Positions 19,471 through 29,478 of a stretch of 64,000 nucleotides of DNA are shown one piece after another (position 1 is the stretch's first letter; every line of letters begins with the position of its first letter). This DNA comes from Thermoactinospora rubra (GTDB taxonomy: Bacteria; Actinomycetota; Actinomycetes; Streptosporangiales; Streptosporangiaceae): the NCBI RefSeq assembly GCF_002093975.1, contig NZ_KZ084329.1:63596-127595 (forward strand), read 5' to 3'. Made by a program: the position numbers and the translations under genes. A model generated the notes under the pieces. It was not told where the DNA came from and did not search any database. It saw only the letters and a program-made list of their open reading frames with translations.

Positions 19471-20375
19471 CGCAGCTCCCGCCCGGTCAGCTCCAGGAAG
19501 ACGTCCTCCAGGGTGCGCCGCTCGATGCGCAGGTCGTCGGCGGTGACGCCCTCGGCGGCGCACCAGGCCGTCACGGTGGCCAGCAGCTCGGGGTCGACCT
19601 GGCCCTCGATGATGTAGTGCCCGGCGGGCGACTCCTTGGCCGCGCTGCCCACCGGCAGGGCCGTCAGCAGCTCCTCCAGCGCCAGCCCGGGGCGCGCGCG
19701 GAAACGCAGCTGCCGCTCGGCGCCGGTGAGCGAGGCGGGGCTGCCCTCGGCGACGACCCGGCCGTGGTCGATGATCACGACGTGGTCGGCCAGGCGCTCG
19801 GCCTCGTCCATGTGGTGCGTGGTCAGCACCACCGACACCCCGGCCGCGCGCAGCTCGCCCACCAGGTCCCAGCACGCATGGCGGGCCTGGGGGTCCAGCC
19901 CGGCGGTCGGCTCGTCGAGGAAGACCAGCTCGGGGCGGCCGACGACGGCCGCGGCCAGGGACAGGCGCTGCTGCTGCCCGCCCGACAGCCGGCGGTACGG
20001 CGTGCGGGCGTGCTCGGCCAGGCCCAGCCGTACCAGAAGGGCCTGGACGTCCAGGGGGCAGGCGTAGAAGCGGGAGACCAGCCGCAGCCACTCCGCGCAG
20101 CGCATGGCGGGGGGCACGCCGCCGGACTGCAGCATCACGCCGACGCGGGGCCGCAGCGCCGGGTCGCGGGGATCCCGCCCCAGCACCCGGACCAGGCCCG
20201 AGTCGGCCGTGCGGAACCCCTCGCAGATCTCGACGGTCGAGGTCTTGCCCGCGCCGTTGGGGCCCAGGATCGCGGTGACCGCGCCGCGGGAGGCGGACAG
20301 GGTCAGCCCGTCGACGGCGGTGAGGCCGCCGTAGCGCTTGACAAGGTCGACGACCTCGACGGCTGGGGATCCCAT
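19467..20375 (-). CDS. ABC transporter ATP-binding protein (DrrA-like)
   Basis: 302 aa. Walker A GPNGAGKTS, signature LSGGQQQR, Walker B LVFLDEPTAGLD and H-loop TTHHMDEAE are all intact; the C-terminal ~80 residues match DrrA-type extensions ending RRTLEDVFLELTGRELR. Start ATG 20375 (MGSPAVEVVDL) preferred; the frame is open 22 codons further upstream. Forms an exporter with the downstream permease (Rv1458c/1457c-like pair). Confidence 0.93.
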   Translation of the reverse strand: MGSPAVEVVDLVKRYGGLTAVDGLTLSASRGAVTAILGPNGAGKTSTVEICEGFRTADSGLVRVLGRDPRDPALRPRVGVMLQSGGVPPAMRCAEWLRLVSRFYACPLDVQALLVRLGLAEHARTPYRRLSGGQQQRLSLAAAVVGRPELVFLDEPTAGLDPQARHACWDLVGELRAAGVSVVLTTHHMDEAERLADHVVIIDHGRVVAEGSPASLTGAERQLRFRARPGLALEELLTALPVGSAAKESPAGHYIIEGQVDPELLATVTAWCAAEGVTADDLRIERRTLEDVFLELTGRELR

Positions 20376-20509
20376 GGCCACGAGTCTAGGGACCCTGGGG
20401 CGCGGTCGGCCCCCAGGGAGCCGCTTCCCCGGTTCCCTCAAGAAGCCGCCAAATCCGCTGACGGCCTTCGGGGGCCGTGAAAGGGTGACATCGACCGAAG
20501 GAGGCTGGG
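20376..20509. promoter_or_regulatory. Divergent region between ABC exporter and VOC gene
   Basis: 134 bp that must hold promoters for both genes. The only clear element is the SD GAAGGAGG upstream of the VOC start; I see no strong operator. Confidence 0.35.
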
Positions 20510-21301
20510 ATGTCGGTACGCGACGGCTTCGATCCCGGCGTTCCGTGCTGGGTGGACCTGTCCACCACGGACGTCGAGGCGTCGGTGCGCTTCTACGGCG
20601 AGCTGTTCGGCTGGGAGGCGGAGTTCTTCCCGCAGCCCGAGGCCGGCGGCTACGGGCAGTTCCGCTCCGGCGGCAAGGTGGTGGCGGGCGTCGGGCCCGT
20701 CTACGCCGAGGGCATGCCCTCGGTCTGGAACGTGTACGTGTGCGTCGAGGACGCCGCCGCCTGCGCCGACCGCGTCAAGAACGCGGGCGGGCAGGTCCTG
20801 ATGGAGCCGATGCAGGTCTTCGACCAGGGCCGGATGGCCGTCTTCCAGGCCGCCGACGGCTCGGCCTTCTCGGTGTGGCAGCCGGGCGCGCACAAGGGCG
20901 CCGAGCTGGTCAACGAGCCGGGCGCCTTCTGCTGGGCCGAGCTCGACAGCACCGACGTGGAGGTCGCCGCGCGCTTCTACGGCCAGGTGTTCGGCTGGGA
21001 GGTGGAAAGCCACCACGCGGAGGTTCCGGGCGTGGGGCCGTTCGCCTACCACGAGTACCGGAGCCGGGGCCACCCCATCGCGGGCATGGCCGCCATCTCG
21101 CCGTTCCATCCGCAGGGCACGCCGTCGCACTGGCTGGCCTACTTCGCCGTGGCCGACCTCGCCGCGACCCACGCCAAGGCCCGCGAGCTGGGCGCGGCGG
21201 TCCTGATCGACTCCATGCCCTCGCCGAAGGGCGAGTTCATGCTGTTCCAGGACCCGCAGGGGGCACACGCCTACGCGATCCAGCTCAACGAACCCGCCTA
21301 G
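20510..21301 (+). CDS. Two-domain VOC (glyoxalase/dioxygenase fold) protein, CFP30B/Rv0577-like
   Basis: 263 aa made of two homologous VOC modules: PCWVDLSTTDVEASVRFYGELFGW and FCWAELDSTDVEVAARFYGQVFGW. The domain order and DPQGA ending resemble mycobacterial Rv0577. Function unknown: methylglyoxal or other electrophile handling and antibiotic binding are possible. An 11-bp tandem duplication (CCGCCTAGAAA, 21294-21304 and 21305-21315) duplicates its TAG stop. Confidence 0.88.
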   Translation: MSVRDGFDPGVPCWVDLSTTDVEASVRFYGELFGWEAEFFPQPEAGGYGQFRSGGKVVAGVGPVYAEGMPSVWNVYVCVEDAAACADRVKNAGGQVLMEPMQVFDQGRMAVFQAADGSAFSVWQPGAHKGAELVNEPGAFCWAELDSTDVEVAARFYGQVFGWEVESHHAEVPGVGPFAYHEYRSRGHPIAGMAAISPFHPQGTPSHWLAYFAVADLAATHAKARELGAAVLIDSMPSPKGEFMLFQDPQGAHAYAIQLNEPA

Positions 21302-21416
21302 AAACCGCCTAGAAACATGCGACATGTGGGAATTGCCGTGACCAGATGGATGTTGTGATCCCTCGGCCCTCGTCGGGCCACCTGATCGCCGGCTCGCGAG
21401 GGAGAGGGATTCACGC

Positions 21417-22652
21417 ATGTCCGTGGCAGCACAGGCGGCGACCACCGTCAAGGAACCCCTCGCCGGGAGAGCCGGGGGAGAGCGCCGCGGGCTGCTGCTG
21501 CTGATCCTCGGCGCGCTGTCGGCCATCGGCCCGCTGTCCATCGACATGTACCTCCCCGCGCTGCCCGCCATCGCCGGGGAGATGCTCACCGGCCCGGCGC
21601 AGGTCCAGCTCACGCTCACCGCCTGCCTGGTCGGCGTCTCGGCCGGGCAGGTGCTGGCCGGGCCGATCAGCGACAGCCGGGGCCGCCGGGTGCCGCTGCT
21701 GATCGGCGTCGGCGGCTACGCCGTCGCCTCCCTGCTGTGCGCCTTCGCCCCGTCCGTCACCGCGCTGGTCGTCCTGCGGCTGGTCCAGGGCATCATGGGC
21801 GGCGCCGCGCTGGTGATCGTCCGCGCCGTGGTGCGCGACCTGTACGACGGGGCCGTCATCGCCCGCATCTTCGCCACGCTCATGATGGTCAGCGGCCTGG
21901 CCCCGATCCTGGCTCCGATCGCGGGCGCGCAGCTGCTGGCGTTCACCTCCTGGCGCGGCGTCTTCGTGGCGCTCAGCCTGGCCGGGCTGGTGCTTCTGCT
22001 GCTGGTCCTCCCGGGCGTGCGCGAGACCCTGCCGCGACAGGCCCGCGCCCGCGGCGGGCTGCGCGGCACCGCGGCCACCTTCTGGCGGCTGCTGCGCGAC
22101 CGTTCCTTCATGGCGCCCGCGCTGGCCTGCTCGCTGGCCTTCGCGGGCATGTTCGGCTACATCTCCGGCGGCTCGTTCGTGCTGCAGGACCTGTACGGCG
22201 CCACGCCGCAGCAGTACTCCCTCATCTTCGGCGGCAACGCGCTCGGCCTGGTGGTCACCGCCCAGATCGGCGGCAGGCTCGCCGGCCGCGTCAACCCGGC
22301 CCGCCTGGTGCTGACCGGGCTGCTGGCCGGCCTGGCCGGCGGCGCGCTGGTGCTGGCCGCCGTGCTGGCCGGATGGGGGCTGGCCGGAGTGGTGGCCGGG
22401 CTGTTCGTCCTGCAGTGCGGCGGCGGGCTGGCCCTGCCGGGCGGCGGCGCGCTGGCCCTGGCCAGCCAGCGGCCCCAGGTGGCCGGCAGCGCCTCGGCCT
22501 TCCTCGGCGTCATGCAGTTCGCCCTCGCCGGGGCGGCCGCGCCACTGGCGGGCCTGTCGGGCGCCGCCTCCGCCGTCCCCATGGCCGTCGTGATCATCGC
22601 TCTGACGGGCGCCGCCCTGATCGCGTTCGTGCTGCTCCGGCGCATTAGGTAA
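21417..22652 (+). CDS. Bcr/CflA-type MFS multidrug efflux transporter
   Basis: 411 aa with 12 hydrophobic helices. IGPLSIDMYLPALPAIA in helix 1, GPISDSRGRRVPLLIG between helices 2-3 and LVQGIMGGAALVIVRAVVRD in helix 4 are Bcr/CflA features. Preceded by TTGCCG (21333-21338), 17 bp, TGATCC, and an SD GAGGGAGAGGG. Its stop codon lies inside the iron-box-like sequence in front of sufR. Confidence 0.92.
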   Translation: MSVAAQAATTVKEPLAGRAGGERRGLLLLILGALSAIGPLSIDMYLPALPAIAGEMLTGPAQVQLTLTACLVGVSAGQVLAGPISDSRGRRVPLLIGVGGYAVASLLCAFAPSVTALVVLRLVQGIMGGAALVIVRAVVRDLYDGAVIARIFATLMMVSGLAPILAPIAGAQLLAFTSWRGVFVALSLAGLVLLLLVLPGVRETLPRQARARGGLRGTAATFWRLLRDRSFMAPALACSLAFAGMFGYISGGSFVLQDLYGATPQQYSLIFGGNALGLVVTAQIGGRLAGRVNPARLVLTGLLAGLAGGALVLAAVLAGWGLAGVVAGLFVLQCGGGLALPGGGALALASQRPQVAGSASAFLGVMQFALAGAAAPLAGLSGAASAVPMAVVIIALTGAALIAFVLLRRIR

Positions 22653-22663
22653 GGCTATCCTGC
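22645..22663 (+). promoter_or_regulatory. DtxR/IdeR/DmdR-like iron box upstream of sufR
   Basis: TTAGGTAAGGCTATCCTGC matches the 19-bp consensus TWAGGTWAGSCTWACCTWA at 16 of 19 positions (mismatches at 14, 18 and 19). It overlaps the MFS stop codon and a -10-like TATCCT (22656-22661), about 62-80 bp upstream of the sufR start. Suggests iron-dependent control of the suf operon in addition to SufR. Confidence 0.55.
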
Positions 22664-22688
22664 GTGACGAATTCCATCCCGGCTCCGG

Positions 22689-22728
22689 TTGGCCACCGGG
22701 AAGGAATTACGGCACACTGATGTTGTGA
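22689..22728 (+). promoter_or_regulatory. Leaderless suf promoter with SufR-type operator
   Basis: TTGGCC (22689-22694), 18 bp, CACACT (22713-22718), 6 nt, GTG start at 22725. ACACT-GATGT-TGTGA (22714-22728) fits the ACACT-N5-TGTGA motif that, as I recall, is the target of mycobacterial SufR (Rv1460). The operator covers the -10 box and the start codon, so autorepression by occlusion is expected. Confidence 0.65.
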
Positions 22729-23417
22729 AAAACATGCAGGGGATCGAGCCGGGCGCGGAGCGCAGCACTCGCGCGCGCGTGGCCAGGCTGATCCTCGAGC
22801 ATGGCCCCATCACGGCCGCCGCGCTCGGCGAGCGGCTCGGGCTCACGCCCGCCGCCGTCCGCCGCCACCTCGACGCGCTGGAGGCCGAGGGGCTGATCGA
22901 GCCTCGCTCGATGCGCCCGCGCGGGCAGCGCGGACGTGGGCGGCCGGCCAAGCTGTTCGCCATCACCGACGCGGGGCGCAGTGCCTTCGAGCACGCCTAT
23001 GACGACCTGGCCGGCAGCGCGCTGCGCTTCCTGGCCGAGCGCATGGGCGAGCAGGCGGTGGCCGACTTCGCCCGCTCCCAGGTCAAGGGCCTGGTGGAGC
23101 GGCTGGCGCCGGTCATGGCCGCGGTGCCGGCGGACCGGCGCGTGCAGGTCCTCGCCGAGGCGCTGTCGGCGGAGGGCTACGCCGCCTCGGCCAGCAAGGC
23201 CAAGTCCGGCGGCGACCAGCTCTGCCAGCACCACTGCCCGGTGGCGCACGCGGCCGCGGAGTTCCCCCAGCTGTGCGAGGCCGAGACGGAGGCCTTCGCC
23301 CAGCTGCTCGGCACGCCGGTGCAACGGCTGGCCACCATCGCCCACGGCGACGGGGTCTGCACCACACACGTAAGCCCGCACGTTCTGAGAGACAAGAGCA
23401 AGGAGACCGGAAGGTGA
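22725..23417 (+). CDS. sufR: SufR-type Fe-S cluster-binding repressor of the suf operon
   Basis: 230 aa. The N-terminal winged helix is [24 protein letters not shown] with the GRGRPAKLF wing; the C-terminal cluster site is CQHHCPVAH ... LCEAE ... GDGVCTTH (four Cys). Holo-SufR represses suf and is relieved when clusters are lost. GTG 22725 chosen from the leaderless promoter; TTG 22689 is the only other upstream start. The stop overlaps the sufB GTG. Confidence 0.93.
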   Translation: MKNMQGIEPGAERSTRARVARLILEHGPITAAALGERLGLTPAAVRRHLDALEAEGLIEPRSMRPRGQRGRGRPAKLFAITDAGRSAFEHAYDDLAGSALRFLAERMGEQAVADFARSQVKGLVERLAPVMAAVPADRRVQVLAEALSAEGYAASASKAKSGGDQLCQHHCPVAHAAAEFPQLCEAETEAFAQLLGTPVQRLATIAHGDGVCTTHVSPHVLRDKSKETGR

Positions 23418-24826
23418 CTGTCACCGACCGCCCGGAGCTGGAAGGCCTCGGGAATTACAAGTTCGGCTGGGCCGACCCGGACATCGCCGGAGCGGCGGCG
23501 AAGCGCGGGCTGTCCGAGGAGGTCGTCCGTAACATCTCCGCGCTCAAGAACGAGCCGGAGTGGATGCTCGACCTGCGCCTGAAGGGCCTTCGGCTGTTCG
23601 AGAAGAAGCCGCTGCCCACGTGGGGCGCCGACCTGTCGGACATCGACTTCGACAACATCAAGTACTTCGTGCGCTCGACCGAGAAGCAGGCCGCCTCCTG
23701 GGACGAGCTGCCCGCCGACATCAAGAACACCTACGACAAGCTCGGCATCCCCGAGGCGGAGAAGCAGCGCCTCATCGCGGGCGTGGCCGCGCAGTACGAG
23801 TCGGAGGTCGTCTACCACAAGATCCGCGAGGACCTTGAGGAGAAGGGCGTCATCTTCCTCGACACCGACACCGGCCTGAAGGAGCACCCGGAGATCTTCA
23901 AGGAGTACTTCGGCTCCGTGATCCCGGTCGGCGACAACAAGTTCGCCGCGCTCAACACCGCCGTGTGGTCGGGCGGCTCGTTCATCTACGTGCCGCCGGG
24001 CGTGCACGTCGAGATCCCGCTGCAGGCCTACTTCCGGATCAACACCGAGAACATGGGCCAGTTCGAGCGGACCCTGATCATCGTGGACGAGGGTTCCTAC
24101 GTCCATTACGTCGAGGGCTGCACCGCGCCGATCTACTCCAGCGACTCGCTGCACTCGGCGGTCGTCGAGATCATCGTGAAGAAGAACGCCCGCTGCCGCT
24201 ACACGACCATCCAGAACTGGTCCAACAACGTCTACAACCTGGTCACCAAGCGCGCCGTGGCCTACGAGGGCGCGACCATGGAGTGGATCGACGGCAACAT
24301 CGGCTCCAAGGTCACGATGAAGTACCCGGCCGTCTACCTGATGGGCGAGCACGCCAAGGGCGAGACGCTGTCGGTCGCCTTCGCCGGCTCCGGCCAGCAC
24401 CAGGACGCCGGCGCCAAGATGGTGCACCTGGCGCCGCACACCTCCTCGACGATCGTGTCCAAGTCGGTGGCGCGCGGCGGCGGCCGCACCTCCTACCGCG
24501 GCCTGGTCCAGATCGAGGAGGGCGCCCACCACAGCGCCTCCACCGTCAAGTGCGACGCGCTGCTCGTCGACACGATCAGCCGCTCCGACACCTACCCCTA
24601 CGTCGACGTCCGCGAGGACGACGTCGCTATGGGCCACGAGGCCACGGTCTCCAAGGTCAGCGAGGACCAGCTGTTCTACCTCATGAGCCGCGGGCTGAAC
24701 GAGGACGAGGCGATGGCGATGATCGTGCGCGGCTTCGTCGAGCCGATCGCGCGCGAGCTGCCCATGGAGTACGCGCTCGAGCTGAACCGCCTGATCGAGC
24801 TGCAGATGGAAGGAGCCGTCGGCTGA
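23414..24826 (+). CDS. sufB: Fe-S cluster assembly scaffold SufB
   Basis: 470 aa, full length. N-terminal SufB-specific region ([20 protein letters not shown]) followed by the beta-helix core with [21 protein letters not shown] and the C-terminal [30 protein letters not shown]. Part of the SufBC2D scaffold complex. GTG start at 23414 within the sufR stop (GTGA), no intein present. Confidence 0.97.
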   Translation: MTVTDRPELEGLGNYKFGWADPDIAGAAAKRGLSEEVVRNISALKNEPEWMLDLRLKGLRLFEKKPLPTWGADLSDIDFDNIKYFVRSTEKQAASWDELPADIKNTYDKLGIPEAEKQRLIAGVAAQYESEVVYHKIREDLEEKGVIFLDTDTGLKEHPEIFKEYFGSVIPVGDNKFAALNTAVWSGGSFIYVPPGVHVEIPLQAYFRINTENMGQFERTLIIVDEGSYVHYVEGCTAPIYSSDSLHSAVVEIIVKKNARCRYTTIQNWSNNVYNLVTKRAVAYEGATMEWIDGNIGSKVTMKYPAVYLMGEHAKGETLSVAFAGSGQHQDAGAKMVHLAPHTSSTIVSKSVARGGGRTSYRGLVQIEEGAHHSASTVKCDALLVDTISRSDTYPYVDVREDDVAMGHEATVSKVSEDQLFYLMSRGLNEDEAMAMIVRGFVEPIARELPMEYALELNRLIELQMEGAVG

Positions 24827-25959
24827 TGGGCCTGGACACGAAGCCCCTGTCGACCCTGCACGACAAGTCCTCCTACGACCTCGAGGACTTCGAGGTGCCC
24901 ACCGGGCGCGAGGAGAACTGGCGCTTCACGCCGCTGTCGCGCCTGAAGGGGCTGCACAAGGGCACGGCCGGCCCGGTCGGCGACACAGGCGGCCACGTGG
25001 TGGTGCACGTCGACGCAGCTCCCGAGGTGACCGTCGAGACGGTCGGCCGCGACGACCCCCGCCTCGGCAAGTCCTTCGCCCCCACCGACCGGGTCAGCGC
25101 CCAGGCGTGGACCAGCTTCGAGAAGGCCACCGTCATCACCGTGCCGCGCGAGGCCGTCGCCTCCAAGCCGACCGTGGTGACGCTGACCGGCTCCGGAGAC
25201 GGGGCCGCCTACGGCCACTTGCTGGTCAAGGTGGAGCCCATGGCCGAGGCCGTGCTGGTGCTGGAGCACCTGGGCAGCGCCGTCTACGCCGACAACGTCG
25301 AGTTCGTCGTCGGCGACGGCGCCACGCTCAAGGTCGTCAGCCTCCAGGACTGGGCCGACGACGCCGTGCACGTCTCCCAGCACCACGCCCGGCTCGGCCG
25401 CGACGCCACCTTCCGCAGCTTCGTGGTGACCCTGGGCGGCGACCTGGTACGGCTGTCGCCGAGCGTGTCCTACACCGGCCCGGGCGCCGACGCCGAGCTG
25501 CTGGGCGTCTACTTCGCCGACGCCGGCCAGCACCTGGAGCACCGCCTGCTGGTCGACCACACCCACCCCCGCTGCAGGAGCAACGTCGACTACCGCGGCG
25601 CGCTGCAGGGCCAGGACGCCCACGCGGTGTGGATCGGCGACGTGATCATCCGGGTGGAGGCCGAGGGCACCGACACCTACGAGCTCAACCGCAACCTCAT
25701 CCTCACCGACGGCGCCCGCGCCGACTCCGTGCCGAACCTGGAGATCCTCACGGGCGAGGTCGCCGGGGCGGGCCACGCCTCGGCGAGCGGCCGCCTGGAC
25801 GACGAGCACCTGTTCTACCTGCAGGCCCGCGGCATCCCCTATGAGGAGGCCCGCCGCCTGGTGGTGCGCGGCTTCCTGGGCCAGCTGATCGAGCGGATCG
25901 AGGTGCCCGAACTGCGCGAGCGCGTGTTCGCCGAGGTCGAAGCGGAGCTGTCCAAGTGA
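24826..25959 (+). CDS. sufD: Fe-S cluster assembly protein SufD
   Basis: 377 aa. N-terminal helical part (TGREENWRFTPLSRL), beta-helix core and C-terminal EHLFYLQARGIPYEEARRLVVRGFLGQLIERI, paralogous to SufB. The conserved C-terminal His lies in the SASGRLDDEHLFY region. TGATG overlap with sufB and GTGA overlap with the Rieske gene. Confidence 0.96.
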   Translation: MGLDTKPLSTLHDKSSYDLEDFEVPTGREENWRFTPLSRLKGLHKGTAGPVGDTGGHVVVHVDAAPEVTVETVGRDDPRLGKSFAPTDRVSAQAWTSFEKATVITVPREAVASKPTVVTLTGSGDGAAYGHLLVKVEPMAEAVLVLEHLGSAVYADNVEFVVGDGATLKVVSLQDWADDAVHVSQHHARLGRDATFRSFVVTLGGDLVRLSPSVSYTGPGADAELLGVYFADAGQHLEHRLLVDHTHPRCRSNVDYRGALQGQDAHAVWIGDVIIRVEAEGTDTYELNRNLILTDGARADSVPNLEILTGEVAGAGHASASGRLDDEHLFYLQARGIPYEEARRLVVRGFLGQLIERIEVPELRERVFAEVEAELSK

Positions 25960-26270
25960 CGTTCGAGAAGATCTGCAAGGTCAGCGACATCCCCGACGAG
26001 GGCGTCATCGGCGTCGAGGTCGGGGACACGCCGGTCGCGCTGGTCCGCCGGGGCGAGGAGGTCTTCGCCCTGCACAACGTCTGCTCGCACGCCGAGGTCA
26101 TGCTGAGCGAGGGCGAGGTGTACGACGGCACCCTGGAGTGCTGGCTGCACGGCTCGTGCTTCGACATCCGCACCGGCAAGCCCACCGGCCCGCCGGCCAC
26201 CAAGCCCGTCAACGTCTACCGAGTCAAGATCGAAGGCGACGACGTCCTCGTCTCGCTCTCGAAGGAGTAA
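25956..26270 (+). CDS. Rieske [2Fe-2S] ferredoxin of the suf operon
   Basis: 104 aa. Cluster motifs CSHAEVMLSEG (CxH) and CWLHGSCFD (CxxH) are intact. A non-heme-iron ferredoxin at this position between sufD and sufC is a known actinobacterial feature, absent from M. tuberculosis suf as I recall. It may deliver electrons for cluster assembly. GTG start in the sufD stop. Confidence 0.94.
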   Translation: MTFEKICKVSDIPDEGVIGVEVGDTPVALVRRGEEVFALHNVCSHAEVMLSEGEVYDGTLECWLHGSCFDIRTGKPTGPPATKPVNVYRVKIEGDDVLVSLSKE

Positions 26271-26273
26271 TAC

Positions 26274-27016
<743 letters not shown>

Positions 27017-27020
<4 letters not shown>

Positions 27021-28399
27021 CCGATCATGGTCAGCTTCGTGCGAGGGGCGCGGCGGTGGCCGGACTGAGGAGCGAGGGAGCTCGGGACGAGCTTCCCCGC
27101 GACGAGGGAAGCCGCCGCCTTGCAGGCGCCCCGAGCCGGGCTCGCGGAGCGAGCCCCATCGACACGGAGAAGGTCCGGGAAGACTTCCCGGTCCTCTCCC
27201 GTGAGCTGCCCGGCGGACGTCCGCTGGTCTACCTCGACTCGGGCAACTCCTCCCAGAAGCCCTTCCAGGTCATCGACACCATGCGCGAGCACCTGGCGCG
27301 GCACTACGGCAATGTGGGCCGCGCCATGCACGTGCTGGGCAGCGAGTCGACCGAGGCGTACGAGGCCGCCCGCGACAAGGTCGCCGCGTTCATCGGCGCG
27401 CCCTCCCGCGACGAGGTCATCTTCACCAAGAACGCCTCCGAGGCGCTCAACCTGGTCGCCTACTCCTTCGGCAACCCCGCCGCCGACGACCCCCGCTTCC
27501 GGCTCGGCCCCGGCGACGAGATCGTCATCTCCGAGATGGAGCACCACTCCAACATCGTGCCGTGGCAGATGCTCGTGCAGCGCACCGGCGCGACGCTGAA
27601 GTGGTTCGGCGTCACCGACGAGGGGCGGCTCGACCTGGCCGACGGGGTCATCACCGAGCGCACGAAGATCGTCTCGATCGCCCACCAGTCCAACGTGCTC
27701 GGCACCGTCAACCCGGTCGCCGAGGTGGTCGCCCTGGCCCGCCGGGCCGGCGCGCTGGTGATGCTCGACGCCTCCCAGTCGGTGCCCCACCACCCGGTCA
27801 ACGTCGCCGAGCTGGGCGCCGACTTCATCGCCTTCACCGGCCACAAGATGGTCGGCCCCTCCGGCATCGGCGTGCTGTGGGGACGCCGGGAGCTGCTGGA
27901 GGCCATGCCGCCGTTCCTCGGCGGCGGCGAGATGATCGAGGCGGTCTGGATGGACCACTCGACCTACGCGCCCGTGCCGCACAAGTTCGAGGCGGGCACG
28001 CCGCCCATCGTCGAGGCCATCGGCCTGGGCGCGGCGGTCGACTACCTCAACGGCGTCGGCATGGAGGCCGTCGAGGCGCACGAGCGCGCCCTGACGGCCT
28101 ACGCCCTGGAGGCGCTCAAGGAGGTGCCGTCCCTGCGGATCATCGGGCCGCAGAGCCCGGAGGGCCGCGGCGCCACCCTGTCCTTCACGCTGGAGGGCAT
28201 CCACCCGCACGACGTGGGCCAGATCCTCGACGACCGGTTCGGCATCGCCGTACGGGTCGGCCACCACTGCGCCCGCCCGCTGCACCTGCGTTTCGGAATA
28301 CCCGCGACCACGCGGGCGTCCTTGTACCTGTACAACACCACGGGCGAGATCGACGCCCTGGTGCGCGGCCTCCACCACGTCCAGAAGGTGTTCGCCTGA
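27017..28399 (+). CDS. sufS: Cysteine desulfurase SufS (with palindrome-encoded N-terminal extension)
   Basis: 460 aa, PLP-dependent class V desulfurase supplying sulfur to SufU. PLP Lys in FTGHKMVGPSGIG; catalytic Cys in VRVGHHCARPLHLRFG; HHSN motif present. The conserved fold begins near residue 47 (PIDTEKVREDFPVLSR); the ~46 residues before it are Arg/Ala/Gly-rich and coded by short palindromes. The only start coupled to sufC is GTG 27017 (GTGA); GTG 27055 is an alternative, and no start lies directly before the conserved fold. Confidence 0.94.
27076..27156 (+). repeat. Palindromic cluster inside the 5' coding end of sufS
   Basis: Three hairpins in 81 bp: GGGAGCTCG/CGAGCTTCC (27076-27084/27088-27096, loop GGA, one G-T pair), CTTCCC/GGGAAG (27092-27097/27106-27111) and GGGCTCGC/GCGAGCCC (27138-27145/27149-27156, loop GGA). 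The first and last share a GCTCG..GGA..CGAGC core. They code for the non-conserved SufS N-terminus. Confidence 0.75.
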
Positions 28400-28400
28400 C

Positions 28401-28841
28401 ATGATCACCGACTCCATGTACCAGGAGCTGATCCTGGAGCACTACAAGCACCCCCAGGGCAAGGGGCTGCGCGAGCCGTACGACGCCGAGGTCCACCACG
28501 TGAACCCGACGTGCGGCGACGAGATCACGCTCCGGGTCAAGGTCGGCGAGGGCGGCAAGGTCGAGGACGTCTCCTACGAGGGGCAGGGCTGCTCGATCAG
28601 CCAGGCGGCCGCCTCCGTGCTGCACGAGCTGGCCACCGGCTCGACCGTGGAGGAGACGCTGGCGGTGGTCGAGGAGTTCACCAGGCTCATGCAGGGCAGG
28701 GGACAGGTCCAGCCGAACGAGGACGTGCTGGGCGACGCCGTCGCCTTCGCGGGGGTGGCCAAGTTCCCGGCCCGCGTGAAGTGCGCGCTGCTGTCCTGGA
28801 TGGCCTACAAGGACGCTGTTGTGAGGAGTGTTGGCGCATGA
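28401..28841 (+). CDS. sufU: SufU, zinc-dependent sulfur acceptor
   Basis: 146 aa IscU-like fold. Three cysteines in NPTCGDE, GQGCSIS and RVKCALL plus the conserved Asp match SufU, which takes persulfide from SufS by Zn ligand exchange. One base after the sufS stop; overlaps sufT by ATGA. Confidence 0.95.
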   Translation: MITDSMYQELILEHYKHPQGKGLREPYDAEVHHVNPTCGDEITLRVKVGEGGKVEDVSYEGQGCSISQAAASVLHELATGSTVEETLAVVEEFTRLMQGRGQVQPNEDVLGDAVAFAGVAKFPARVKCALLSWMAYKDAVVRSVGA

Positions 28842-29200
28842 GCAAGCCGGTGGAGACGCCCACGGGCTACGACGGCGAGACCACCTACGAGGAGGTCATG
28901 GAGGCCCTCAAGGACGTCGTCGACCCCGAGCTGGGCATCAACGTGGTCGACCTGGGCCTGGTGTACGGGCTCAACCTCGACCCCGCCCCCGACGGCGGCC
29001 GTCCCGTGGCCACCATCGACATGACGCTGACCAGCGCCGCCTGCCCGCTCACCGACGTCATCGAGGACCAGGCCAACTCCGCCCTGGAGGGCATGGTCTC
29101 CGACGTGAAGATCAACTGGGTCTGGCTGCCGCCGTGGGGCCCTGACAAGATCACCGACGAGGGCCGCGAGCAGCTGCGTATGCTAGGCTTCAACGTCTGA
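28838..29200 (+). CDS. sufT: SufT (DUF59/MIP18 family) Fe-S maturation protein
   Basis: 120 aa. DVVDPELGINVVDLGLVYG is the DUF59 signature; SAACPLTDVIEDQ carries the conserved Cys region. Auxiliary factor in Fe-S cluster maturation, last gene of the suf operon. Its 3' end contains an extended -10-like TGCTAGGCT (29181-29189) that could start transcription towards the helicase gene. Confidence 0.92.
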   Translation: MSKPVETPTGYDGETTYEEVMEALKDVVDPELGINVVDLGLVYGLNLDPAPDGGRPVATIDMTLTSAACPLTDVIEDQANSALEGMVSDVKINWVWLPPWGPDKITDEGREQLRMLGFNV

Positions 29201-29215
29201 TCTTTTCCGATCGGT

Positions 29216-29242
29216 ACGGCTGGCGGTCTGGCCGCCGGCCGT
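29216..29242 (+). terminator. Hairpin terminator candidate after the suf operon
   Basis: ACGGCTGGCGG (29216-29226) pairs with CCGCCGGCCGT (29232-29242) around a 5-nt loop, 11 bp with one T-G pair, starting 15 nt after the sufT stop and followed by GTTTCGG. No long U-tract, as usual in actinomycetes. Confidence 0.55.
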
Positions 29243-29478
29243 TTCGGTGGGGAAGCGCGGAATAACCCCGCCAGTCCCGCGCGTTACACCCAGAGCGCCC
29301 GATCGCGGGTGCGACACGCCTCCCTGCGCCGCCTGCGGCCGGCCGGGAGCGCGGTGAGGGCCCCAGAGCGGCCCGGGCGCCCGATGCGCCCCGACCAGAT
29401 CGCGTACGGCTCGGCCGTACCTCCCCGGCTCGTCCTTTCGCAGAAGTGACGTGCCACTTTGACGAAAGGCACGAGTTC
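29243..29478 (+). promoter_or_regulatory. Leader region upstream of the DEAD-box helicase
   Basis: About 240 bp without a credible gene. It includes a perfect 7-bp hairpin GTACGGC-TCG-GCCGTAC (29404-29420) and GAAAGG (29464-29469), the ribosome binding site of the helicase. Long structured leaders are common on cold-inducible helicase mRNAs; whether this one is transcribed cannot be told from sequence. Confidence 0.4.
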
